Of a stretch of 12,617 bases of DNA, positions 5,980-12,617 are shown piece after piece; position 1 is the stretch's first letter; each line of letters begins with the position of its first letter. The position numbers and the translations under genes were made by a program. The stretch covers positions 1-12,617 of the forward strand of contig CACYEB010000205.1 in NCBI GenBank assembly GCA_902773305.1, in the 5' to 3' direction. This stretch comes from an uncultured Bacteroidia bacterium (GTDB lineage Bacteria; Bacteroidota; Bacteroidia; Bacteroidales; UBA932). The notes below the pieces were generated by a model. The model worked only from the letters and a program-made list of their open reading frames with translations. It was not told the DNA's origin and made no database searches.

Positions 5980-6924
5980 TTATTCGGTCATTGCAGCCAC
6001 CTCTGCATCGTAGAGTGCTTTGGCCTCTGCTGCAGTGAGGGCGCGGTTGAAGAGGCGGATTTCGTCGACCTGACCATTCTCGAAGCCGCCGATCCACTCG
6101 TCTGCCCAGCCCCAGCCTTCTGCGGAGGTGTACTTGACATCCCAGTTGCCAATCATTACCTGCTCTGCATTGAGGAACTTAAGGTCACCGGCTTTCGCTT
6201 TCTTCTCGCCAAAAATGCAGTCAACCTCGGTTTCAGGGGTGATGTCGACACCGTTCAGATAGCAGTGGAAAGTGGAGGTAACATTGTCGTATGCATAAAT
6301 GATATGGTTCCAGCGGCCGGCGGGAGCCAGGGTGGGCCAGTTATAAGTCTTCACACCATCTTTCTCGGTGAAAGAGTTTGTGGTTTTCCAGATGCCGGCG
6401 GGATACTCTTTCATTTCACCGGTTTCTTCATCCTTCCTTACTTCTTTTCCCTGGAACATGACTTTCCAAGTCAGGAAGCCTGCACCCTTGTCTGTACGGT
6501 CGCAGCTCATTGCAAAATTGCCCCAGCAGCGGTCGTCGGTGCGGGTGATTTGGAATACCTGGGGAACGGGGGCGCAGTCCCAGTCAATCTCGGCGTGTTT
6601 CAGCCACATAGAAATGGACATAGCCTTGAGGGTTTTGATCGGGCTGTTTGCGGGGAGATTGAAGCGCAGGTAGGAATCCTTTGTGCCCTGATAGCATTTG
6701 TTCCTGCGGCCGGCTACGAAGTTGGCCTCGGTGCCGGCACCCTGGCTGTCAAGGGTCAGGCCGCCGATTTTCTCAGTAGCGTCATCGAGTGGGAAATAAG
6801 CCACAAGGGCATCTTCGGCTACTTTTACGCCGCCTTTGGGATCGTTTTTAGGGTCATCGGGTTTGGTGCAGGATGCAGCGATAAGACCGGCTGCAACAGC
6901 AAACAATACAAATAATTTTTTCAT
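5980..6924 (-). CDS. LamG/concanavalin A-like lectin-fold lipoprotein, probable surface glycan-binding protein
   Basis: A 314-residue lipoprotein: signal peptide to AAS, Cys19 lipidated, then an acidic Pro/Lys linker (TKPDDPKNDPKGG, 20-32) and one jelly-roll domain to the C-terminus. LamG_3-type landmarks are LVAYFPLDD (40-48) at the start, GRWNHIIYAYDN near the middle with YLNGVDI following, and a final GQVDEIRLFNRALTAAEAKALY. It sits directly after SusD, where PULs carry SusE/SusF-type or other surface glycan-binding proteins, so glycan capture at the cell surface is the likely role. The DD close to the lipidated Cys is compatible with surface export. LamG folds also occur as enzymes; I see no catalytic motif typical of GH16. 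The gene is separated from susD by 41 bases and from the next gene by the hairpin at 5941-5966. Confidence 0.75.
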   Translation of the reverse strand: MKKLFVLFAVAAGLIAASCTKPDDPKNDPKGGVKVAEDALVAYFPLDDATEKIGGLTLDSQGAGTEANFVAGRRNKCYQGTKDSYLRFNLPANSPIKTLKAMSISMWLKHAEIDWDCAPVPQVFQITRTDDRCWGNFAMSCDRTDKGAGFLTWKVMFQGKEVRKDEETGEMKEYPAGIWKTTNSFTEKDGVKTYNWPTLAPAGRWNHIIYAYDNVTSTFHCYLNGVDITPETEVDCIFGEKKAKAGDLKFLNAEQVMIGNWDVKYTSAEGWGWADEWIGGFENGQVDEIRLFNRALTAAEAKALYDAEVAAMTE

Positions 6925-6965
6925 TTTAATGATTGTGTTTGGAATTGGTTAGTAAATATTTTGGA

Positions 6966-8441
6966 TTAATAGGTATATCCAGGAGATTCAGGCAGCGTGG
7001 GATTAAGCTTGCGCTGGGCATCGGGAATGGGAAAGTGTTCGTTCCTTCCCGGCTTGAACCCCAACTTGCCAAGCACCTTGGCAGCCTGCCCGGTGCGCAC
7101 CAGGTCAAAGAACCTGTTCTCTTCCATTGCAAGTTCGGCACGTCGTTCGTCAAGGATGTTTTCCAGAGTGGCCTCGACTGGTTTCAGTCCTGCCCGCGCC
7201 CTTACCGAATTAAATGCATCGTAGGCAGAAATCTCACCTTCTGACGCTCCGTTTGCCACAGCCTCGGCATAGGTCAGCAGCACTTCGGCATAGCGGATGA
7301 TGCGCATGTTGTAGTCGAAGCCGTACCCGTTGTACGACCATAGGTTGTACGAAGACGGTGTGTAAACCTTGCCGTTGTAGTAGGGGTTGGGGCAGCTCGC
7401 CAGGATAACATCCCCCTCCGGAGTGGTTGTGCCGCTGCGTAAGATCGTGGCGTCGATGCGGTCCTGGTCGCCTCGTGCTTCGAGCCAATCTACAAGAGTC
7501 TGGCTGGGGACCTTGAATCCCCAACCCTGCATATTGGAGGGTTGGTTGTTGCGTGGCCCCTGTATAAAGGCATAATAGCAGAGAGGTGCGTCACCGCTGC
7601 TCTGGCCAAGGGAGGATGCCTGGATTTCCATCAGTGATTCGGGGCAGTTCTCGTTTTCCATAGAGAAAACATCGCGGAACACCGGGATCAGTGAGAATTT
7701 CTTGCTGCGGATAATGATGTCGGCCTCGGAGGCTGCGGCAGCCCAGTCCTTTTTGTATAAGGCAACTTTGCTTTTGAGGGCGTGGGCTGTATAGACGGTA
7801 AAGCGGCCGGCCTCTTTCTTGGAATAACGTTCGGGCAGGACGGCGATGGCCTGTGTCAGGTCATCGTAGATGAACTTGTAGATCTCCGCCTCTGATTTCG
7901 CGGGATTGGAAGCAAGTTCTTCTGCACTCATGCTGCGGTCCACGATAGGAACGCTGCCGAACAGACGGAGCAGATTGAAATATGCATATGCACGGATGAC
8001 TCTGGCCTCTCCGGCACACTGGCGGCAATACGCCCGGTTGTTTTCCGTGGACATACTCTCCTCGAATTCGGCCAGTTCCTGAAGAGCGTGGTTTGCAGCG
8101 GAGGCAATATCGTAGAACTTGGTCCACATCTGGTTGATAAGGGTGTTGGCGGGACCGTAAGAGAATGAATCGAGTTCGCCGGCGGTGGCTGCGGCGTCGG
8201 TGGCGGTAGAGCCTTTGTCGGCATCGTCGGCCGGCATTTCAAACACCGAAACGTATGCGAAGGCATCGCCCTCCGACAGGCGCAGCGAGGCGTATGCCGC
8301 ACTTACGCTTTGGAATATCAATTCGCTCTTGGAATAATCGGTGCCGCTGGTGGGCATCGTGGCCTCTGTGCGTATATCCAGAAAATCGGTGCAGGAAGCC
8401 AGCAGTGCGATGGTCAGAAAAGTATATATAAGCTTTTTCAT
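6966..8441 (-). CDS. SusD/RagB-family outer-membrane glycan-binding lipoprotein
   Basis: A 491-residue SusD homologue, the lid of the SusCD importer on the outer face of the outer membrane. The signal peptide ends LLASC with Cys17 lipidated, followed by TDFLDI, a common SusD opening. The helical TPR-like core is seen in MWTKFYDIASAANHALQEL (about 105-123) and RAYAYFNLLRLFGSVPI (about 149-165). The C-terminus carries the family signatures RYAEVLLTYAEAV, ERRAELAMEENRFFDLVR and NEHFPIPDAQRKLNP, ending GYTY. Length is normal for the family. Its ATG follows the susC stop by 12 bases, so the pair is co-transcribed. Ligand specificity cannot be read from sequence; the flanking GH144 genes suggest beta-1,2-glucan oligosaccharides. 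Confidence 0.95.
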   Translation of the reverse strand: MKKLIYTFLTIALLASCTDFLDIRTEATMPTSGTDYSKSELIFQSVSAAYASLRLSEGDAFAYVSVFEMPADDADKGSTATDAAATAGELDSFSYGPANTLINQMWTKFYDIASAANHALQELAEFEESMSTENNRAYCRQCAGEARVIRAYAYFNLLRLFGSVPIVDRSMSAEELASNPAKSEAEIYKFIYDDLTQAIAVLPERYSKKEAGRFTVYTAHALKSKVALYKKDWAAAASEADIIIRSKKFSLIPVFRDVFSMENENCPESLMEIQASSLGQSSGDAPLCYYAFIQGPRNNQPSNMQGWGFKVPSQTLVDWLEARGDQDRIDATILRSGTTTPEGDVILASCPNPYYNGKVYTPSSYNLWSYNGYGFDYNMRIIRYAEVLLTYAEAVANGASEGEISAYDAFNSVRARAGLKPVEATLENILDERRAELAMEENRFFDLVRTGQAAKVLGKLGFKPGRNEHFPIPDAQRKLNPTLPESPGYTY

Positions 8442-8453
8442 AGTGTCCGGCTT

Positions 8454-11444
8454 TTAGAAGTTAAGATTGATACCGGCTGTCCAGATGGACTGCATAGGAT
8501 ATACGCTGTTGTCTATACCGCTCTCGATGGGGGAACCGCCGATTTCGGTGGTGAAACCGTTGTAACGGAACAGCGACAAGGGGCGTTGGGCAGAGAGATA
8601 TGCACGAAGGCCCTTCACGCCGGGAATGTTCTTGAAGGTATACCCGACCTGTATGTTCTGGATGCGGAAGAATGATCCGTCTTCTACGAAGAACTCGTTG
8701 GCCTGCTGTATGAAGTTGGTTCCGTAGGCCTCCGCCGAAGGATACTTTTCACTCTTGTTCTCTTTTGTCCACCGGTTGTCGTAGAAGTCAAGGTCATAGT
8801 TGCCTTCGGGGAAGATGCTGCGGTTCATACGTTTCCGGTTCAGGATCTTGTTTCCGACCTGGGCGTTCAGCAATATGGATGCATCCCAGCCCCGCCAGTT
8901 GGCAGAAGCGTTGAAACCAAGTATTAGCCAGGGGATGGGTGAACCCAGGAACGTGCGGTCCTTGTCGTTTATCTCCTGGTTGGAGTCAATGTCCTTGTAC
9001 TTGAAGAAACCGGCGTCCTTTATGACCTGGGAAACGGGGTCCATGAGGGCGTCCTTCTCGGAGCCGTAAACCCCGTCTATCTTATAACCCCAGAAGGCGC
9101 CGATGGGATATCCGACACGCGTGGAAGTGCTGTAAACACCGTTCACCGCAGCTCCCGGAATCTCGTCGCGTCCCCTGAGCTCAAGGACTTTGTTGCTGAT
9201 GGTGGTAGCGTTGAAGTTCAGGCTGTAACCGAAGTCTCCCACCTGCTCGGCCCAACCCACCGCCATTTCCACGCCCTGGTTGAGGACCTTGCCGTTATTT
9301 GCCAGAAGGGTGGCCGTGCCGCCGCCGGTGGCAATAGGGGCATAGAATACGACGTTGTCGGTCGTGCGGTGGTAATAGTCGATCTCGGCGGTGAGGCGGT
9401 TCTTCAAAAAGGCCATATCAAAGCCTACGTTGAATTCAGTGACAACTTCCCAGAGCAGGGAATTCTGGAATACCGTCTGGGCCCCGACTCCGTCCATCAC
9501 GTTGTCATCGCCGAATACTGCGGATGCCTCCACTCCGGAAGCACCCACTATAAGCGTGGAGTTTGCCGGTACATTGTCGTTGCCGAGCATACCCCAGCTG
9601 GCGCGCATCTTTAAAAAGTCGAAGGTGTTCTGGCTCTGCATAAAGTCTTCGTTGGAGATGTTCCATCCGAGGCCAAGAGAGGGGAAGAAGCCCCATTTCT
9701 GCTGATATTTCGAACTGCCGTCGGCGCGGAAGGTGAGGGTCGCCAGATACTTGTCGGCGTGGTTGAAAGTTGCCCTCGTGAAGGCCGACAGGCCGTGATA
9801 GCGGGTGGCGCCGTCCGTGGCAAGACGGTTTTTGTACGACCCGTTCACAAGATAGCGGGAGGCATCGTCAAAGTCCGGGACGCTGTAGACCGTGCCGGAC
9901 AGCGAGCTGTTGAACTGCCAGCGGGTGGACTGGCCCAGCATCACCGACCAGGAGTTCAGACCTTTTGACCCGTTGTAGGTCAACACATTGTCAAGAATCT
10001 GGTAGAGCCCGTATCCGAATGTTTTTGATAGACTGCTTATGGACTGTCCCTGGCTTCCTCCGACATAGTTTTCAGGAGAATAGTTCTGGCTGTCATAGAA
10101 GTCAAAATCCAGATTGTAGGAGGTCTTGAACTTGAGCACGTCAGGAATGATTGTAAAGTCTGCGTAAACAGAGAATACATCTTTCAGGCCCGTGCCGTAG
10201 CTGCGGTGGTAAAAAGCATTTGCCACCGGGTTGCCGTAAGCATTGGGAAAGCCGTAGAGCTGGGGGGAATCAAACTTCTCGGGATAGGCGGCAGCGTTGC
10301 CTTCGTTGTAAATATTGTACACGGGGGGATTGACAAATGCCTGATTGTATGCCTCCGCGTCGGCATTGTTCTGCCAGGTGCGCGACAAAACGTTGTTGAC
10401 ACCCACAGCAAGCCAGTCGGTGACTTTCTGGTCCAGGCGTGCGCGGAAATTCAGGCGGTTGTAGTCGTTCTTCGTGTAGTTCATAATACCGTCCTGATAG
10501 AAATAACTCAGACCGACCGAATAGTTGGTGCCTTCGTTGGCGCCGGAGAGGTCCAGCGAATGACTGTGGGTCAGTGCCGGATGAACCAGTGCCGCATACC
10601 AGTCGGTATCGCCGGGATAATCGGCCGCGCTTATGGGAGAGTAGCCGATCGTGTTTGCGTTGGCCTCGTTCATCAACTGTACATACTGTCCGGTATTGGT
10701 GAGTTTCATAATGTGGGAGGGAAGCTGCACTCCGGCGTATCCGTCGTAGGCAACATTCACGTGACCGTGAGAGCCCTTGCGTGTGGTTACCAGCACGACA
10801 CCGTTTGCAGCGCGTACGCCGTAGATGGCCGATGCGGAGGCATCCTTGAGCACTGTCAGGGACTCAATGTCGTTTCCCGAAAGGAAATCGATATTATCCA
10901 CGAACACGCCGTCAACCACGTAAAGGGGTTTTGCATAGTCGCCGATGGAGCCCACGCCGCGGATCTTGACCGAAGGGCCGGCACCGGGTGCACCGCTCTG
11001 AATCACCTGCACGCCGCTCATCATACCCTGGATGGCACTCATAGGGTTGGCGGAAACCTGTTTCGAGAGTTCTTCGCCCTTGACCGTAACGATCGGGGCG
11101 GTGAGGTCCTTGGACTTCTGGGTGCCGTAACCCACGACCACCACCTCGTCCAGAAAGTTGACATCCTCCTTGAGAAGGATGCTTGCGGGGAAACTGTCTG
11201 CAGGGTATGTCTGGCTGGCATAGCCGATGCAGCTGACTTCCACCATGGCGTCGGACCCCGACACTGTAAGTGAGAAGTTGCCGTCAAGGTCGGTCGAAGT
11301 ACCGTTGGTCGTACCTGCCTCCATCACGGTGGCGCCGATGACAGGTCCCAGATCGTCTGCGACAGTTCCCTTCACCTGATACTGAGCCTGCGCACCAAGC
11401 GCAAACGACAGTGCCAAAAGTGTTGAGAGGATAAATCTTTTCAT
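8454..11444 (-). CDS. SusC/RagA-family TonB-dependent outer-membrane transporter
   Basis: A 996-residue importer that moves oligosaccharides across the outer membrane with energy from TonB. A signal peptide ending GAQA (cleavage after residue 20) is followed by a carboxypeptidase-regulatory-like domain (about 22-92; GPVIGATV, DLDGNFSL). A TonB-box region follows with LDEVVVVGYGTQK (98-110), then the plug (about 114-226) with the SusC signatures IRGVGSIG, PLYVVDGV and LKDASASAIYGVRAANGV. The rest is the beta-barrel, ending in an aromatic residue (GINLNF), as expected for BAM-dependent insertion. There is no N-terminal anti-sigma-interacting (STN) domain, so any regulation is likely by a separate sensor not in the window. 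It lies 15 bases after the first GH144 gene and 12 before susD. Confidence 0.96.
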   Translation of the reverse strand: MKRFILSTLLALSFALGAQAQYQVKGTVADDLGPVIGATVMEAGTTNGTSTDLDGNFSLTVSGSDAMVEVSCIGYASQTYPADSFPASILLKEDVNFLDEVVVVGYGTQKSKDLTAPIVTVKGEELSKQVSANPMSAIQGMMSGVQVIQSGAPGAGPSVKIRGVGSIGDYAKPLYVVDGVFVDNIDFLSGNDIESLTVLKDASASAIYGVRAANGVVLVTTRKGSHGHVNVAYDGYAGVQLPSHIMKLTNTGQYVQLMNEANANTIGYSPISAADYPGDTDWYAALVHPALTHSHSLDLSGANEGTNYSVGLSYFYQDGIMNYTKNDYNRLNFRARLDQKVTDWLAVGVNNVLSRTWQNNADAEAYNQAFVNPPVYNIYNEGNAAAYPEKFDSPQLYGFPNAYGNPVANAFYHRSYGTGLKDVFSVYADFTIIPDVLKFKTSYNLDFDFYDSQNYSPENYVGGSQGQSISSLSKTFGYGLYQILDNVLTYNGSKGLNSWSVMLGQSTRWQFNSSLSGTVYSVPDFDDASRYLVNGSYKNRLATDGATRYHGLSAFTRATFNHADKYLATLTFRADGSSKYQQKWGFFPSLGLGWNISNEDFMQSQNTFDFLKMRASWGMLGNDNVPANSTLIVGASGVEASAVFGDDNVMDGVGAQTVFQNSLLWEVVTEFNVGFDMAFLKNRLTAEIDYYHRTTDNVVFYAPIATGGGTATLLANNGKVLNQGVEMAVGWAEQVGDFGYSLNFNATTISNKVLELRGRDEIPGAAVNGVYSTSTRVGYPIGAFWGYKIDGVYGSEKDALMDPVSQVIKDAGFFKYKDIDSNQEINDKDRTFLGSPIPWLILGFNASANWRGWDASILLNAQVGNKILNRKRMNRSIFPEGNYDLDFYDNRWTKENKSEKYPSAEAYGTNFIQQANEFFVEDGSFFRIQNIQVGYTFKNIPGVKGLRAYLSAQRPLSLFRYNGFTTEIGGSPIESGIDNSVYPMQSIWTAGINLNF

Positions 11445-11459
11445 CAGAATATCGATTGG

Positions 11460-12617
11460 TTATTTATTGTATTTGAATCCGAGTTTTTCAAGGCCGTCGG
11501 CAATCTCAGGGCAACTGCCGAAGAGTTGCCAGAGAAGTCCGCTCCGCCAGTTCTCAATCATCACCGCTTCGGGCCCCTGGTCTATGGCGAGATAGTGCCT
11601 GAGCACCTGCTGCTCTTGAGGCAGCGTATAATTAATTGCGTCGTAAAAGCCGTAAGGACCGAATGTCCGTTCGTCTTGAAGCAGACGGCGGATCACCGCC
11701 ATACTCTCTTCAGGAGTATAGACTATGGAAGAAACCGCCGCCGTGGGACTTACGGTGCCATTCTCTTCGGGTGTGCCGGGATAGTGGCCGGCATAGCCCA
11801 GCAGCGCGTCGTCGCTGCTGGTGAACCCCCAGAAGTCTTCTCCAAGTTTTTTTTCAGGGTGGTCCATAGCGTAGGCACGGTGTATCAGGCACTGGTTGCG
11901 GTTGCGCTCAAAATAGTCGGTGTAGCCGTCGCTGAGGCCGCGCGGGTCAAGGCCAAGGAAAGAGTAGTGGGTAAAGAACAGCGGACCGCCGTAGGGCATT
12001 CCAATGGTGAGGGGAATGCCGTAGTACTCGTTGCCGTTGATGTAGTATGGGCTGGTCTTGTAAGATGCCTCGTAGCACTCCTTTGAGATGGGGAAGGTGG
12101 GCGACGATGCCGCCAGTATGTAGGTTATGAGGGTTTCGTCAAAACCGCGGATCCGGTGGTTCATCTTGAAACCGTAATTCTTGGACCAGTGCCAGTAGAG
12201 GCTGTCGGTGGCCTGGGTGTACCAGTTCCACTCTATGCCGCGCCAAAGGCTGTCGCAACGGGCCTTGAGGCTTTCGTCTTTTGTCCACTGTCGTGTGGTA
12301 AGGATGCCCTGTGTCAGGAATGCCGTCTCCACCAGATCGCCGCCGTCGTCGTATTGGCTGAAAGGGTAGGCTTCGCCGCTGTCGCCGTCATACCAGTGGG
12401 CCCAGGCGCCGTGGAAGCGCTCGATGCGTTCCAGGCTGGAGATGATTTTTTCAAGACGGGCTTCGCCCTCTTCGCGGGGGAAATATCCCCTCTCGGCGCC
12501 GGCAATTATGGCCATCATTCCGAAGCCGGTGCCGCCGGTGGTCACTATGTTGCCGTGGACGTCCTCGTTGCGCTCACGCGCCATACCGGTGTTGGGTTCG
12601 GCAAATTCTGTGAAATA
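11460..12617 (-). CDS. GH144-type glycoamylase-fold hydrolase, 5' end beyond window
   Basis: The reading frame stays open to the right edge; the visible 385 residues begin YFTEFAEPNTGMARERN, aligning with YFWDFAHPVSGLARERN at residue 156 of the other GH144 gene. The Met in that stretch (codon at 12584) is therefore internal, not a start, and the signal peptide and any N-terminal domain are missing from view. Shared motifs include FHGAWAHWYDG, YDDGGDLVETAFL, LYWHWSKNY, IRGFDETLITYILAASSP, GGPLFFTHYSFLGLDPR and WRSGLLWQLF. The two copies differ in several loops and look like old paralogues. It is probably a hydrolase of beta-1,2-glucan or its oligosaccharides. The gene precedes susC by 15 bases, so the operon promoter lies at or beyond the right edge. 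An A8 run on the coding strand (plus 11847-11854) lies inside the gene with the frame intact. Confidence 0.85.
   Translation of the reverse strand, partial: YFTEFAEPNTGMARERNEDVHGNIVTTGGTGFGMMAIIAGAERGYFPREEGEARLEKIISSLERIERFHGAWAHWYDGDSGEAYPFSQYDDGGDLVETAFLTQGILTTRQWTKDESLKARCDSLWRGIEWNWYTQATDSLYWHWSKNYGFKMNHRIRGFDETLITYILAASSPTFPISKECYEASYKTSPYYINGNEYYGIPLTIGMPYGGPLFFTHYSFLGLDPRGLSDGYTDYFERNRNQCLIHRAYAMDHPEKKLGEDFWGFTSSDDALLGYAGHYPGTPEENGTVSPTAAVSSIVYTPEESMAVIRRLLQDERTFGPYGFYDAINYTLPQEQQVLRHYLAIDQGPEAVMIENWRSGLLWQLFGSCPEIADGLEKLGFKYNK

Noticed and set aside
10206..11273. A 355-codon plus-strand frame antisense to susC
   Set aside because: susC is unambiguous over this stretch, and the antisense product has no family features.
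11460..12584. Treating the upstream GH144 gene as complete from the Met codon at 12584
   Set aside because: The frame continues to 12617, and the preceding residues YFTEFAEPNTG match the corresponding stretch of the paralogue, so this Met is internal.
1..12617. tRNA or rRNA genes, CRISPR arrays, insertion sequences, integrases or other mobile-element hallmarks
   Set aside because: None was seen; almost the whole window is occupied by recognised genes with short gaps.

Overview
The window looks like a chromosomal segment from a member of the Bacteroidales. The evidence is a SusC/SusD pair, several lipoprotein signal peptides ending in Cys, a TAnnTTTG-type -7 promoter element, no Shine-Dalgarno sequences worth the name, and acyltransferases like those Bacteroides uses to make glycine lipids. 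The coding DNA looks moderately GC-rich by eye (not computed), with short AT-rich gaps. I cannot assign a genus. No RNA gene, insertion sequence, integrase or CRISPR array was seen.

Region 1 (1-2437, minus strand) is a tightly packed envelope-lipid operon read right to left: a PlsC-like O-acyltransferase (glsA-like), a GNAT N-acyltransferase (glsB-like) and an unrecognised 149-residue protein. Both junctions have overlapping stop and start codons (ATGA and TGATG), so the three are probably translationally coupled. The first ten codons of a further minus-strand gene, possibly sppA, reach the left edge.

Region 2 (2438-2533) is a 96-bp AT-rich divergent promoter region. Region 3 (2534-4321, plus strand) is a two-gene unit: a nicotinamidase-like cysteine hydrolase, then six bases later a family 4 glycosyltransferase. 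Its last codon and stop overlap the stop of the opposing PUL operon by 4 bp, and its best terminator-like hairpin lies inside the opposing coding sequence.

Region 4 (4318-12617, minus strand) is a polysaccharide utilisation locus (PUL). In transcription order it has a GH144-type glycoamylase-fold hydrolase (5' end beyond the right edge), SusC, SusD, a LamG-fold lipoprotein in the position usual for a surface glycan-binding protein, and a second GH144-type lipoprotein. Characterised GH144 enzymes act on beta-1,2-glucan, so the likely scheme is: glycan captured and cut at the surface, oligosaccharides imported by SusCD, and further cleavage by the second hydrolase. Substrate is inferred from family only. 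No beta-glucosidase (such as GH3) and no regulator are visible; both may lie past the right edge.

Most of the window is recognisable biology. The parts most worth following are the unknown protein coupled to the glycine-lipid acyltransferases, a perfect 8-bp hairpin immediately before the last PUL gene, and the pairing of two diverged GH144 enzymes in one PUL.
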